DNA of 64,000 bases, from the NCBI RefSeq assembly GCF_913063425.1, contig NZ_CAJXYK010000030.1, positions 1 to 64,000 on the forward strand, read 5' to 3'. Source of the stretch: an uncultured Thiohalocapsa sp. (GTDB taxonomy: Bacteria; Pseudomonadota; Gammaproteobacteria; Chromatiales; Chromatiaceae). Below the pieces are notes generated by a model, which was given only the letters and a program-made list of their open reading frames with translations, was not told where the DNA came from and searched no databases. Shown piece after piece: positions 15,974 through 24,901 of this stretch (its first letter is position 1; every line of letters starts with the position of its first letter). Position numbers and translations under genes: made by a program.

Positions 15974-17527
15974 ATGGTTCAGCCGTGCTTCGCGAAAGGC
16001 CTGAGTATTGCTGCGCTGCTGTTGGCCGGCCTGTGCTTGGGCGTACCTGCCAGCGCTCAGCCCGACAAGCCGAACATCCTGATCATTTGGGGCGACGATG
16101 TCGGCATGTGGAACATCAGCGCCTACCATCGCGGCATGATGGGTGGCACGACGCCCAACATCGACCGCATCGCCAACGACGGCATGATCTTCATGGATCA
16201 CTATGCGCAGGCGTCTTGCACCGCCGGACGCGCCGCCTTCATCACCGGCCAATACCCGCTGCGCACGGGGCTGAGCACGGTCGGCCTTCCGGGCGCGAAG
16301 GAGGGCATTCAGGAAAGCGACCCGACGCTGGCGAGCATGCTCAAGGCGCAGGGTTATGCGACCGGACAGTTCGGCAAGAATCACCTCGGCGACCGCGACG
16401 AGCACCTGCCGACCAACCACGGCTTCGACGAGTTCTACGGCATCCTCTACCACCTGAACGCCGGCGAGTATCCCGAGCAGTACGACTTCCCCAAGGACGA
16501 AGAGGTGCAGAAGAACCTCAAGCTCAAGCAGCGGGGCGTGATCCACTCGAAGGCGCTGGCCGACGGCTCTCAGCAGATCGAGGATCACGGGCCCTGGGGC
16601 CGGGAGCGCCAGCGCAACCTCGACCAAGAGGTGCTGGTGGAGTCGAAGCGCTTCATCACCGATGCGGTCAAGGCCGGAACGCCCTTCTTCGTCTGGCACA
16701 ACACCACCCGCATGCACTACCGCACCAACCTCAATGAGGAGTACGACGGCAAGAGCGGCTACGGCCTCTACGCCGATGGCATGATGGAGCTCGACGACGA
16801 CGTCGGCGAGCTGCTCGCGCTGCTCGACGAGCTTGGCGTCGCCGACAGCACCATCGTCATGTTCTCCACTGACAACGGCGCGGCCTCCAACAGCTGGCCC
16901 GACGGCGGCAACCAGCCGTTCCACGGCGAGAAGGGCGTCGGCGGCTGGGAAGGCGGTTTCCGCGTGCCGATGCTCGTGCGCTGGCCGGGCAAGATTCCTG
17001 CCGGCACCACGACGGGCGAGTTCATGACCATGGAGGACTGGTTGCCGACCCTGATGTCATGGGTCGGGGAGAAGAACATCAAGGAGGAGCTACTCACCGG
17101 CAAGACGATCGGCGGGCGTGAGTACAAGGTTCACCTGGACGGCTACGACCAGAGCGACCTGCTCCTGAACCAAGGCAAGTCCAAGCGCAAGGAGTTCTAC
17201 TACTTCACGGAAACCAAGTTCCACGGGCTGCGCTACGGGGACTGGAAACTGCTATTCGTGGATCAGGAGAAATGGTTCCGCGCGCCGCAGCTGTCGTTGT
17301 CCACGCCGATCATCACCAACCTGAAGCTCGACCCGTTCGAACGTTTCCACGAGGCTCGCGGCTACGATGAATGGGCCGAGAATCGCAGTTGGATTTTGGG
17401 TCAGGTCGGGCCGAAGATGGCGCAGTTCGTACAGAGCTTCCAGGAGTTCCCGCCCAGCCAGAAAAGTATGTCGGTGCAGCTGGATGACGTCAGCAGCATG
17501 ATCAATTCCCAGTCCATTGGCCGATGA
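15974..17527 (+). CDS. Arylsulfatase, secreted (type I, Cys-type)
   Basis: This 517-residue sulfatase hydrolyses sulfate esters in the periplasm. The signal peptide ends at PASAQ (residue 29). Calcium-binding aspartates are in WGDDVG (D41, D42), and the formylglycine site is C82 in SCTAGRAAF. That motif is C-x-A-G-R rather than the more common C-x-P/A-S-R, but it keeps the essential Cys and Arg. Further family motifs are GKNHLGD, HNTTRMH and STDNGAA with the downstream HGEKG lysine. Activity needs a formylglycine-generating enzyme, which is not in this window. It heads an operon (ATGA overlap with the next gene), preceded by the candidate AraC element. Confidence 0.93.
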   Translation: MVQPCFAKGLSIAALLLAGLCLGVPASAQPDKPNILIIWGDDVGMWNISAYHRGMMGGTTPNIDRIANDGMIFMDHYAQASCTAGRAAFITGQYPLRTGLSTVGLPGAKEGIQESDPTLASMLKAQGYATGQFGKNHLGDRDEHLPTNHGFDEFYGILYHLNAGEYPEQYDFPKDEEVQKNLKLKQRGVIHSKALADGSQQIEDHGPWGRERQRNLDQEVLVESKRFITDAVKAGTPFFVWHNTTRMHYRTNLNEEYDGKSGYGLYADGMMELDDDVGELLALLDELGVADSTIVMFSTDNGAASNSWPDGGNQPFHGEKGVGGWEGGFRVPMLVRWPGKIPAGTTTGEFMTMEDWLPTLMSWVGEKNIKEELLTGKTIGGREYKVHLDGYDQSDLLLNQGKSKRKEFYYFTETKFHGLRYGDWKLLFVDQEKWFRAPQLSLSTPIITNLKLDPFERFHEARGYDEWAENRSWILGQVGPKMAQFVQSFQEFPPSQKSMSVQLDDVSSMINSQSIGR

Positions 17528-18360
17528 GAGCGACGATGACTGAGACAGTGCTGCGGCCTGGCACTGTATTCCGTCGTTGGCTTCTGGCGGTCACCGTGAC
17601 CTTGGCGGGCGTTGTGCCTGCCGCGGGGCCTGGCAGCAGCAATGCGCAGACCATTGACGGGAGCATCTGGTACCGGGATCGCTTTGCGCTGCCGCCGAGC
17701 GCCGAGATCCGCGTCTTGCTGGAGGATGTGGCGCGGATGGATGTCCCAGCGGACGTCATTGCCAGCACGCGCGTCGAACCCAAGGGCGGACCGCCTTGGT
17801 CTTTCAGCCTGCCCTACGACCCGGACAAGCTCCAGGAACGCGGTCGCTATGTCGTGCGTGTGAGGATCGAGGACGCCGGGCGCTTGCTGTTCGTCAACAC
17901 GCAGAGCACGCCGGCGTTCGGCCGTGACCCCGAGACGCCTTTGGACATTCGCGTCTCGCGGGTGCCCTCGAATCGGCCTGACGACGGTAAGGGTTCAGGG
18001 ATGTCCGATGTTAGTCTGACGGACACCTATTGGAAGCTGGTCGAGCTCGGCAGCCAGGGGGCCGAGCTCGGGGCAGGTAAGCGAGAACTACAAATGGTGC
18101 TTACGACCGGCGAGCGACGCGTGCGCGGCTTTTCGGGGTGCAATCGCTTCACGGGCAGCTACCAGCGAGATAGGGGTCGGCTACAGTTCGAACAGCTTGC
18201 GTCAACCCGGATGGCCTGTGCGGAAGGCATGGCGCAGGAGCAACGCTTCCTCAGTGCGCTCCGTGAAGCCCACCGGTACACGATCGATGCCGACGAGCTG
18301 GCCCTATACACTGGCGACGAGCGCCTCCTGATGCGCTTCGTCGCGGTTGCGTTGCCGTAG
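17524..18360 (+). CDS. YbaY-META two-domain secreted protein
   Basis: This 278-residue protein has an N-terminal hydrophobic signal (about 18-40) and two recognisable domains. The first (about 45-150) is YbaY/YscW-like (DGSIWYRDRFALPPSAEIRVLLEDVA and following). The second (about 165-278) is a META/HslJ domain, with TYWKLVELG, FSGCNRFTGSYQRD and STRMACAEGMAQEQRFL. Both domains occur in envelope proteins that tune surface or stress properties, and their molecular role is unclear. It overlaps the sulfatase gene by ATGA and so is co-translated with it. Confidence 0.85.
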   Translation: MRATMTETVLRPGTVFRRWLLAVTVTLAGVVPAAGPGSSNAQTIDGSIWYRDRFALPPSAEIRVLLEDVARMDVPADVIASTRVEPKGGPPWSFSLPYDPDKLQERGRYVVRVRIEDAGRLLFVNTQSTPAFGRDPETPLDIRVSRVPSNRPDDGKGSGMSDVSLTDTYWKLVELGSQGAELGAGKRELQMVLTTGERRVRGFSGCNRFTGSYQRDRGRLQFEQLASTRMACAEGMAQEQRFLSALREAHRYTIDADELALYTGDERLLMRFVAVALP

Positions 18361-18458
18361 TCGTGTCGCCGCACTTGTTCTCTAAGACATCGACTGACAT
18401 CGCAAACGCCTTGGCGATTGACGTTTCCCCTGCCGCTTTCAAAAGCAGGTGCAGGCTA

Positions 18459-19355
18459 GTGGCCGTGCGCACGGTGCTGCGTGAGCCGCTGCTGCACTTC
18501 CTGGTGCTGGGTGCCGGGCTGTTCCTGCTATTCGGTCTGACGCAGCAACTAGACCGGGAAACCACCCGCCAGATCCGCGTTACGGCGGCGCAGGTCGAGC
18601 AGCTCGCAGCCCAGTTCTCGCGCACTTGGATGCGCCCGCCGACCGAGGAGGAGCTTGCGGGCCTGATCGAGCGGCACATCCGCGGCGAGGTCTTCTACCG
18701 GGAGGCGCTGGCTATGGGCCTGGATCAGGACGACCCCTACGTACGCAATCGCCTGGGGCAGAAGCTCGAATTCCTGCTCGATGACCTGTCCGCCGAGACC
18801 GCGCCGAGCGACGAGACGCTGGCGCGCTATCTCCAGGAGCACGGAGAGCGCTACCAGGCGCCGGCGCGGGTCTCGTTCCAACAGGTCTACCTGAATCCGG
18901 ATCGACATCCGCGGCTGGAGGCCGATGCGACTCGCCTGCTTCAGCAACTGCGCGGCGGCGCCGACCCGGCCGCGCTGGGTGATGTCAGCCTGCTCGGCCA
19001 GACCTTCGACGGCCTGAGTCAGCCGGAGGTCGCTCGGCAGTTCGGCGACGCCTTCGCCGAGGCCCTGCTGAACCTGGAGCAGGGCCGCTGGCTCGGGCCG
19101 ATCCCCTCCGGTCTCGGTGCCCACCTGGTGCAGGTCGGTGGTCGGCAGCCGGCCCGGCGCCCGACGCTCGACGAGGTGCGGCCCCTCGTGCTGCGGGACT
19201 GGCAGGATCAACAGCGCCGGGCGCAGAAGGAGCAGGCCTATGCGCGGCTTCGGCAACGCTACGCGATCACGGTGGAGCCCGCCCCGGGGCTGGAGAATCT
19301 GTCCTCCAGCTCGCCGCCCAATTCGCCACCAGACCCGGTCGCCGACGCGCGATGA
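18459..19355 (+). CDS. PpiC-type (parvulin) peptidyl-prolyl isomerase, membrane-anchored
   Basis: This is a periplasm-facing foldase. One membrane anchor (REPLLHFLVLGAGLFLLFGL) is followed by a SurA/PpiC-type helical N domain (EELAGLIERHIRGEVFYREALAMGLDQDDPYVRNRL) and a short parvulin domain ending GPIPSGLGAHLVQV. The frame is open from a GTG at 18363, but that start lacks a ribosome-binding site. The GTG at 18459 gives the usual short N-terminus before LREPLLHFL, so it is preferred with moderate certainty. The C-terminus is proline- and serine-rich. Its place between the sulfatase and the HupE cassette suggests it helps fold the secreted products of this operon. It overlaps the next gene (ATGA). 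Confidence 0.85.
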   Translation: MAVRTVLREPLLHFLVLGAGLFLLFGLTQQLDRETTRQIRVTAAQVEQLAAQFSRTWMRPPTEEELAGLIERHIRGEVFYREALAMGLDQDDPYVRNRLGQKLEFLLDDLSAETAPSDETLARYLQEHGERYQAPARVSFQQVYLNPDRHPRLEADATRLLQQLRGGADPAALGDVSLLGQTFDGLSQPEVARQFGDAFAEALLNLEQGRWLGPIPSGLGAHLVQVGGRQPARRPTLDEVRPLVLRDWQDQQRRAQKEQAYARLRQRYAITVEPAPGLENLSSSSPPNSPPDPVADAR

Positions 19356-20377
19356 AATCCGCCTCTCGGCCCCTCGTCCTCTGGCTAGCCTGCGCTCTGT
19401 TGCTGATCGGGCTCGGCCCGGCGCCGGCGCTCGCCCATGAATCGCAGCCCGGTCTGCTGGAGCTGCGCCAGCTCACGGCAGGGTCTTCGGAGCAGACCTG
19501 GGAGGTCCTCTGGCGGGCGCCGATCTACTACGGCCAGCCGCACCCGGCACGGTTGCAACTGCCCGCCGCGTGGCAGCCGGTCGCCGAGCCGACGCTACAA
19601 CGGCTGCTGAGCAGCGAGCTGCACCGGCAGCTGGTCCGCATCGGGCCCGAGACGCTGGATGGGAGCAGCATCGGCTTCCCGGGCCTGGAGCAGACCATCA
19701 CCGACGTCTTCGTGCGAGTCACACGTCTCGACGGCACCGAGTCCTCCCAGTTGGTCCGGCCCACCAAGCCGCAGGCGACGCTCCGTGGCGAGCGGCCCTG
19801 GTCCCAGAGCGCCGTCGAATACTTGGCGCTCGGCTTCCATCACATTCTGCTCGGTATCGATCACCTGCTGTTCGTGCTGGGGCTCTTGGTCATCGTGCGC
19901 GGCGTGCGGGCGCTGGTCCAGACCATCACCGCCTTCACCGTCGCCCACAGCATCACGCTGGCGCTGGCAACGCTGGGCTATGCCAGCATTCCGGCCCCAC
20001 CGCTGAATGCCGCCATTGCGCTGTCGATCCTGTTCCTGGGGCCGGAGATCGTGCGCGTCTGGCGCGGGCAGACCAGCTTCACCATTCGCCATCCCTGGGT
20101 CGTCGCCTTCGGCTTCGGACTGCTGCACGGCTTCGGCTTTGCAAGCGGGCTCTCCACGGTCGGTATGCCGCGGGCCGAAATCCCACTGGCGCTGCTGATG
20201 TTCAATGTCGGCGTCGAGCTCGGTCAGCTCGCCTTCGTCGGCCTGATTCTGCTGCTGCACCGGGCCTTGCGGGTGCTGGAGTTCCGCTGGCCGCGCTGGG
20301 CCGAGCTCGGGCCGGCCTACCTGATCGGGACGCTCGGTGCCTACTGGACCCTTCAGCGCACGGTGATGATGCTGTGA
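19352..20377 (+). CDS. HupE/UreJ type 2 membrane protein
   Basis: This 341-residue protein has a signal peptide (ending ALAHE), a periplasmic beta-rich domain (about 30-145) and about six membrane helices of the HupE/UreJ_2 fold. Motifs are LGFHHILLGIDHLLFVLGLL (the HxxxGxDH metal-site signature), TAFTVAHSITLALATLG and GLLHGFGFASGL. The family is thought to move nickel, cobalt or another metal, but no experiment ties this form to a substrate. It is the complete version of the gene cut off at the window start. The stop overlaps the GTG of the next gene. It is the first gene of cassette copy 2. Confidence 0.88.
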   Translation: MKSASRPLVLWLACALLLIGLGPAPALAHESQPGLLELRQLTAGSSEQTWEVLWRAPIYYGQPHPARLQLPAAWQPVAEPTLQRLLSSELHRQLVRIGPETLDGSSIGFPGLEQTITDVFVRVTRLDGTESSQLVRPTKPQATLRGERPWSQSAVEYLALGFHHILLGIDHLLFVLGLLVIVRGVRALVQTITAFTVAHSITLALATLGYASIPAPPLNAAIALSILFLGPEIVRVWRGQTSFTIRHPWVVAFGFGLLHGFGFASGLSTVGMPRAEIPLALLMFNVGVELGQLAFVGLILLLHRALRVLEFRWPRWAELGPAYLIGTLGAYWTLQRTVMML

Positions 20378-21483
20378 TTGCGGCCATCCGATGCCTTTGG
20401 CCGGCATTGCTGCCGCTCCTCTGGGCCGGTGCGGCCAATGCCTGCCAGATCTGCATTCCCCTGCCGGAGCGAACCCTTGCCGACAAGTTGCTCGCCAGTG
20501 ATGCCGTGGTGCTCGCACGTGAGGACGCGTCGCGCCCGTTCCACTATCAGGTGATCGAGACGCTGTTCGGCAAGCCAGGCAACGCACCGATTGAACTCTT
20601 TCTGCACAGCCAGGCCCGCCGCATGCTTGCGGCGGACTCGCAACGGGCGATGGTGCTGACGCACAGCGCCCGGGACGGCAGCTGGTCAACGCTCGGATTC
20701 ACGACGCCTGAGTTCGATCGCGTCCTGCGCGGGGTCCTGGCGCAGGTCGGCCGCTGGCGGCCGCATGAAACCGAGAATCGGGAGCGCCTGGAATGGTTCG
20801 CACCACTGCTCGGCCACCCCGACAAACGCCTGCACGAGTTGGCCTATCTGGAGATTGGCCGTGCGCCCTACGCCGAGATACGTCGGCTTGCCCCGCGTAT
20901 CGATGCCAAGAACCTGCGCCGAATGCTCGATGATCCGCGCTACCTGGAGTGGCGCAGCTTGGCCATTCTGATGCTCGGCGAGTCCGGCCGACCGCAGGAC
21001 CAGATCCGGGTCCGCCAAACACTCGCGGACAAGGCTCGGGTCGCGAGCACGACCAACCTCACCGCCTGGGCGACGGCTTTGGTGGCGGTCGATGGCGTCG
21101 CGGGCATCGAGCAGCTCGGGCACCTGTATGCGTCCAAACCGGGACGCAGCCGCGACGAGTTGGATGCGGTGCTTCAGGCGTTGTCCATCCACGCCAAGGC
21201 CGACCCCGAGCTGCGCGGCGCGGTGGCAGATCTGTACCGGCGCATCCTGGCCCACGAACCCTCAATGGCGCCGGCGATGGTGCACGACCTCATCGCTTGG
21301 CGACGCTGGGACTTTCTCGAACCCATCCGACAGAGCCAGCAGGACCTGGCAGATGATCCGCTCGCCGCCTATGCGCTCGGCCTCTATCTGCGCTTAGCCA
21401 TTTCCAACGAGTCACTTGGGCGCTCGCCCAAGGACCGCGCAACCACAGACAGGTCAGTGGCCGGAAATCCGGCTCAGGAGTAA
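20374..21483 (+). CDS. Secreted CQxCIPLP-motif protein of unknown function, copy 2
   Basis: This 369-residue paralogue of 288-1403 has the same layout: a GTG start overlapping the HupE stop, a signal peptide ending ANA, CQICIPLP at the mature N-terminus, then a helical body with the shared blocks RPFHY, WFAPLLGHPD, LAYLEIGRAPYAEIRRLAPRI and SLAILMLGESGRP. The two copies differ mostly by conservative changes, so both are under selection. The Cys pair near the mature end could bind a metal or a thiol partner. No family name is recognised. Confidence 0.7.
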   Translation: MIAAIRCLWPALLPLLWAGAANACQICIPLPERTLADKLLASDAVVLAREDASRPFHYQVIETLFGKPGNAPIELFLHSQARRMLAADSQRAMVLTHSARDGSWSTLGFTTPEFDRVLRGVLAQVGRWRPHETENRERLEWFAPLLGHPDKRLHELAYLEIGRAPYAEIRRLAPRIDAKNLRRMLDDPRYLEWRSLAILMLGESGRPQDQIRVRQTLADKARVASTTNLTAWATALVAVDGVAGIEQLGHLYASKPGRSRDELDAVLQALSIHAKADPELRGAVADLYRRILAHEPSMAPAMVHDLIAWRRWDFLEPIRQSQQDLADDPLAAYALGLYLRLAISNESLGRSPKDRATTDRSVAGNPAQE

Positions 21484-21488
21484 CGTCG

Positions 21489-22127
21489 ATGACAGACAGA
21501 CCAAGGCTTTTGCCGATTCACGCAAGCCGTCACCAACTGTCGATGGCCGTGCAGATTGTCCTGACCACCTGGCTGTTGCTTATTCCGCTGATCGCGCTGG
21601 CGCATGTCGAGGGCGGCGCGGCCGGCGGCTTCTTGAGCGGATTCGGCCACCCGATCTCAGGGCTCGACCACGTGCTGGCGATGGTCGCGGTCGGGCTCTG
21701 GGGCGCCCAGCTCAGCGCCCCAGCCATCTGGCTGCTGCCGGTGGCCTTTCCGATCATGATGGCCTTCGGCGGCCTGCTCGGTCTGTCGGGCGTCGAGCTG
21801 CCCGCCGTGGAAGTGGCCATCGCGCTGTCGGCGGTGATCCTCGGCGCGCTGATCCTTGGGGCGATCCGGGTACCGCTTGCTGCCGCTTTGCTGCTGGTCG
21901 GCTTCTTTGCCGTCTTCCACGGGCACGCCCACGGCACCGAGATGACCGCGGGTCAGAGCGCGATCCTCTACAGCATCGGCTTCGTCATCGCGACCGGCCT
22001 GCTGCACGCCGCCGGCATCGGCATCGGCTTCATCCACCGCTGGGAGCCCGGCCGTGTCGCGCTGCGCGGTGCCGGCGGGGTGGTCATGGCCGGAGGCGTC
22101 TTCTTCCTGTGGAACGCGCTCGCGTGA
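21489..22127 (+). CDS. hupE: HupE/UreJ family protein, copy 2
   Basis: This 212-residue membrane protein is homologous to 1400-2038, with identical length and motifs: LAHVEGGAAGGFLSG, HPISGLDHVLAMVAVGLWGAQ and FHGHAHGTEM, with six or so helices. It is a likely metal permease or metal-binding membrane protein. It follows the CQxCIPLP gene after 5 bases and overlaps the next start (TGATG), so the cassette is tightly coupled. Two structurally different HupE-like proteins per cassette suggest they work together rather than redundantly. Confidence 0.87.
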   Translation: MTDRPRLLPIHASRHQLSMAVQIVLTTWLLLIPLIALAHVEGGAAGGFLSGFGHPISGLDHVLAMVAVGLWGAQLSAPAIWLLPVAFPIMMAFGGLLGLSGVELPAVEVAIALSAVILGALILGAIRVPLAAALLLVGFFAVFHGHAHGTEMTAGQSAILYSIGFVIATGLLHAAGIGIGFIHRWEPGRVALRGAGGVVMAGGVFFLWNALA

Positions 22128-22726
22128 TGCGCACCACCGCCTGGATCGCGTCGCTTGCACTGCTCGCGGGCGCGCCGGGTGCTGCCCACGCGCACCTGGT
22201 CAACTCCGGGCTGGGTCCCTTCTACAACGGCACGCTGCACCTGCTGCTGTCGCCCTCGGATTGCCTCGCCGTGCTCGCGGTCGGCCTGCTGGCGGGGCAG
22301 GGCGGCAAGGCGAGCGCGCGTGCAGCGGCAATCACGCTGCCGCTCGCCTGGGGTGGTGCCGTGCTCGCCGGCCTCACGCTTGAGCGCGCCGCCGAGCCGG
22401 GCTGGCTCGAGGTCGCGCTCCTGATCCTGCTCGGCGTCTCGGTCGCGGCCGGGGTTCGGCTACCTGCCTGGGTCCTGGCCCCGGTTGCCGTACTGATCGG
22501 CATCGTGCATGGCCTGGAGACCGCCGGCGCCCTGGTCGACAGTGACGGCGCGCTGGTTGCCGTCGCCGGTATTGCCACAGCCGTAGCGGTGCTGACCTTG
22601 CTTACCGGGGCACTGGCGGTTTCGCTGCAGGCCGCCTGGACCCGCGTTGCGCTGCAAGTGGGCGGTAGCTGGATCGCGGCCGTGGAGATGCTGATGCTGG
22701 GCTGGATACTTCAGGGGATCAGCTGA
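22127..22726 (+). CDS. Small polytopic membrane protein, last gene of cassette copy 2
   Basis: The product is a 199-residue membrane protein: a signal-like N-terminus (MRTTAWIASLALLAGAPGAAHA), HLVNSGLGPFYNGTLHLLLSP, then four or five hydrophobic helices. The pattern (His near the mature start, compact helices) recalls HupE/UreJ relatives, but the family is not certain. The start at 22127 overlaps the HupE stop by one base. It is the intact counterpart of the apparently frameshifted gene at 2056-2721. Confidence 0.75.
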   Translation: MRTTAWIASLALLAGAPGAAHAHLVNSGLGPFYNGTLHLLLSPSDCLAVLAVGLLAGQGGKASARAAAITLPLAWGGAVLAGLTLERAAEPGWLEVALLILLGVSVAAGVRLPAWVLAPVAVLIGIVHGLETAGALVDSDGALVAVAGIATAVAVLTLLTGALAVSLQAAWTRVALQVGGSWIAAVEMLMLGWILQGIS

Positions 22727-22795
22727 CCTTAGGACATCCTGTCGCTCTTTCTTTCGACCTCTTACCAACTTTTGGACTATGCAGAGACCAACTCG

Positions 22796-23617
22796 ATGAT
22801 TAATTTGACCAGATTCGCTTGCCTCATGACGGCCGCCATCGTGCTCGGGTGGTCGGGTTCGGGGTTGGCAGAAGATCTCGCCAAGGCGTCGCAGAACCCG
22901 GTGGGAGACCTGATCAGCGTCCCCTTCGAGTTCTCCTACTACGGCGGCCTGCCAGGTGAGTCATCAGCGTCCGTGCTGCTGGCGAAGCCGGTGTTTCCGG
23001 TCAACCTCGGCGGCGTAAACCTGGTCAACCGGCTCATTGTTCCTGGTGCTTGGGTCGATGCAAACCTGAGCCGTTTGACGCTGGGTGGCGATTCGGTTCC
23101 AGCCGACGACGTCAACCGCAGTGGCTTCGCCAACGTTCAGTATCAGGGCTTTCTCACGCCGGCCAAGCCAGGAAAGGTCATCTGGGGCCTAGGTCCCGTC
23201 CTGGAGATGCCCACCAACACCAGCGACCTGGGGCCCGACAAATGGTCCGCGGGACCCGCCGCGGTACTTCTGGCGATGCCGGGCAACTGGGTGTTCGGCG
23301 TTCTGGCCCAGAACCTGTGGTCTTTCGCCGGCTCTGACCGCGCCGATGAGATCAACAAGCTCACGTTGCAGTACTTCATCAATTACAATCTGCCGAACGG
23401 CTGGTTCCTGACCTCCTCCCCCATCATCACGGCGGACTGGACTGAGCCAAGAGACAATCGCTGGACCGTCCCGGTCGGTGGCGGTATCGGAAAGCTGACT
23501 CGCTTCGGCAAGCAGCCCGTGAATTTGACCCTCAAGGCTTACAACAACGTGATTCATCCCGACGCGGGTCCTGAGTGGTCCGTCTTCGCTGGCGTGAGCT
23601 TCCTGTTCCCCAAATAA
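22796..23617 (+). CDS. Outer-membrane beta-barrel protein (neuromedin U-like transporter family)
   Basis: This 273-residue secreted protein has a signal peptide (to about GLAED). The early segment LAKASQNPVGDLISVPFEFSY and the ending GPEWSVFAGVSFLFPK, with alternating hydrophobic strands and a C-terminal phenylalanine, fit an outer-membrane barrel. Databases usually label this type a putative transporter. The ATG at 22796 is preferred over a TTG at 22772. It follows cassette copy 2 by 69 bases and precedes another barrel gene, so both may serve uptake or export of the compounds handled by the sulfatase operon. Confidence 0.75.
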   Translation: MINLTRFACLMTAAIVLGWSGSGLAEDLAKASQNPVGDLISVPFEFSYYGGLPGESSASVLLAKPVFPVNLGGVNLVNRLIVPGAWVDANLSRLTLGGDSVPADDVNRSGFANVQYQGFLTPAKPGKVIWGLGPVLEMPTNTSDLGPDKWSAGPAAVLLAMPGNWVFGVLAQNLWSFAGSDRADEINKLTLQYFINYNLPNGWFLTSSPIITADWTEPRDNRWTVPVGGGIGKLTRFGKQPVNLTLKAYNNVIHPDAGPEWSVFAGVSFLFPK

Positions 23618-23658
23618 CGAACGACTGCACTCCTCGAGCAACGGCGGAAACGCTAACC

Positions 23659-24627
23659 ATGAGATCACCCAGAGACTCGGGCTTCATGCACAGGATGGCT
23701 GGCCTCGCCATCATCGGTTGTTCCCTCATCTCCCAGGGCGCTGTCGCCGCCGAGGGCGGCACCACTCATTACCTGCCGGGCGCGGTCGCGACGATGATCG
23801 ACCTCGCGCCCACCCAGCCGGGCTGGGTGATCGAGCCGATCTACCTACACTACGAGGGCGATGCGGACACGAACAAGGAGATCCCGATCGCGGGCCTGAA
23901 TGCACTGGGCCTAAAGGCGACCACCGACGTAGCGTTGCTTGGCGGCTTCTACACGTTCAAGCAACCGGTGCTCGGCGCTGACTACAGCGTCGGTGCCATG
24001 CTGCCCCATGTGTGGCTGACGGTCGAGGGACAGGTCGAGACCGCCCTTGGCACCTTCAAACAGCGGGATTCGGCGTCCGGACTCGGCGATCTGACCCTGG
24101 TCCCGGCCATGCTCGGCTGGAAGCGTGGACCGCTCCAATACAATGCGGCCGTCACCGTCTATGCACCGACCGGAGACTACGACGTCGGCGAGCTCGCCAA
24201 TCCCGGCCTCAATTACTGGACCGTCAATCCCTGGGTCGGCGTCTCGTACAACAATGCCGAGAATGGTCTCAACGCCGCGCTGCACGGCGGCATCGCCTTC
24301 AATACCGAGAACCCGGATACCGACTACCGCAGCGGCATCATGACGCACGTGGAGGGCAGCGTGCAACAGCTGCTGCCGCTCGGCAAGGGCTTCCTCAGTC
24401 TTGGAGCCGAGGGCTTCTGGCTGGAACAGATCACCGCGGACAGCGGACAACGACCAATTCTCGTCGACTTCAAGGGGCGCACCGCCGGCATCGGGCCGGT
24501 GCTGGGCTACTTGCGGCCGCTAGGGGAGCAGAACTTCGTCGCGGAGATTCGCTGGCTACCCGAATCTGAGACCAAGAACCGGCTCCGAGGGGACTACGTT
24601 TGGCTCAAAATCGTCTATCAGTTCTGA
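23659..24627 (+). CDS. Outer-membrane protein, phenol_MetA_deg-like transporter
   Basis: This is a 322-residue barrel protein with a signal peptide ending AVAAEGG. YLPGAVATMIDLAPTQPGWVIEPIYLHYEGDA, the repeated amphipathic strands and the final VWLKIVYQF with terminal Phe are typical of the Phenol_MetA_deg family of putative outer-membrane channels. The start at 23659 is chosen because it directly precedes the signal sequence. It lies 41 bases after the previous barrel gene in the same direction, so they probably form a transcription unit. The substrate is unknown. Confidence 0.8.
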   Translation: MRSPRDSGFMHRMAGLAIIGCSLISQGAVAAEGGTTHYLPGAVATMIDLAPTQPGWVIEPIYLHYEGDADTNKEIPIAGLNALGLKATTDVALLGGFYTFKQPVLGADYSVGAMLPHVWLTVEGQVETALGTFKQRDSASGLGDLTLVPAMLGWKRGPLQYNAAVTVYAPTGDYDVGELANPGLNYWTVNPWVGVSYNNAENGLNAALHGGIAFNTENPDTDYRSGIMTHVEGSVQQLLPLGKGFLSLGAEGFWLEQITADSGQRPILVDFKGRTAGIGPVLGYLRPLGEQNFVAEIRWLPESETKNRLRGDYVWLKIVYQF

Positions 24628-24901
24628 ATACATGTTCTGCGCATGGCGGCGGTTCCCACGTTCCGACCCCTGTCACGTGAGGCCGGCGCGCGAGAAAAAC
24701 GTTACAGAAACAGGGCGAGTAATGACAGCCGTGCCTTATCTGGTGGACCTATGGCGTTCGGACGCTTGCTCAGCGATCTTTCGCTCCGAGGATAAGACGA
24801 ATACGAGTAGTGTCGCTTTCTTCGCAATAGCCCACTACCGTTACCGAAGTCCGGGTGAAACTCGGGCTGATTTCCCTGCCTGACCATTGACGGAGTCAAC
24901 G

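Noticed and set aside
24632-24883. Short ORF after the outer-membrane protein gene
   Set aside because: No start signal, no hydrophobic or domain pattern, composition unlike neighbours.
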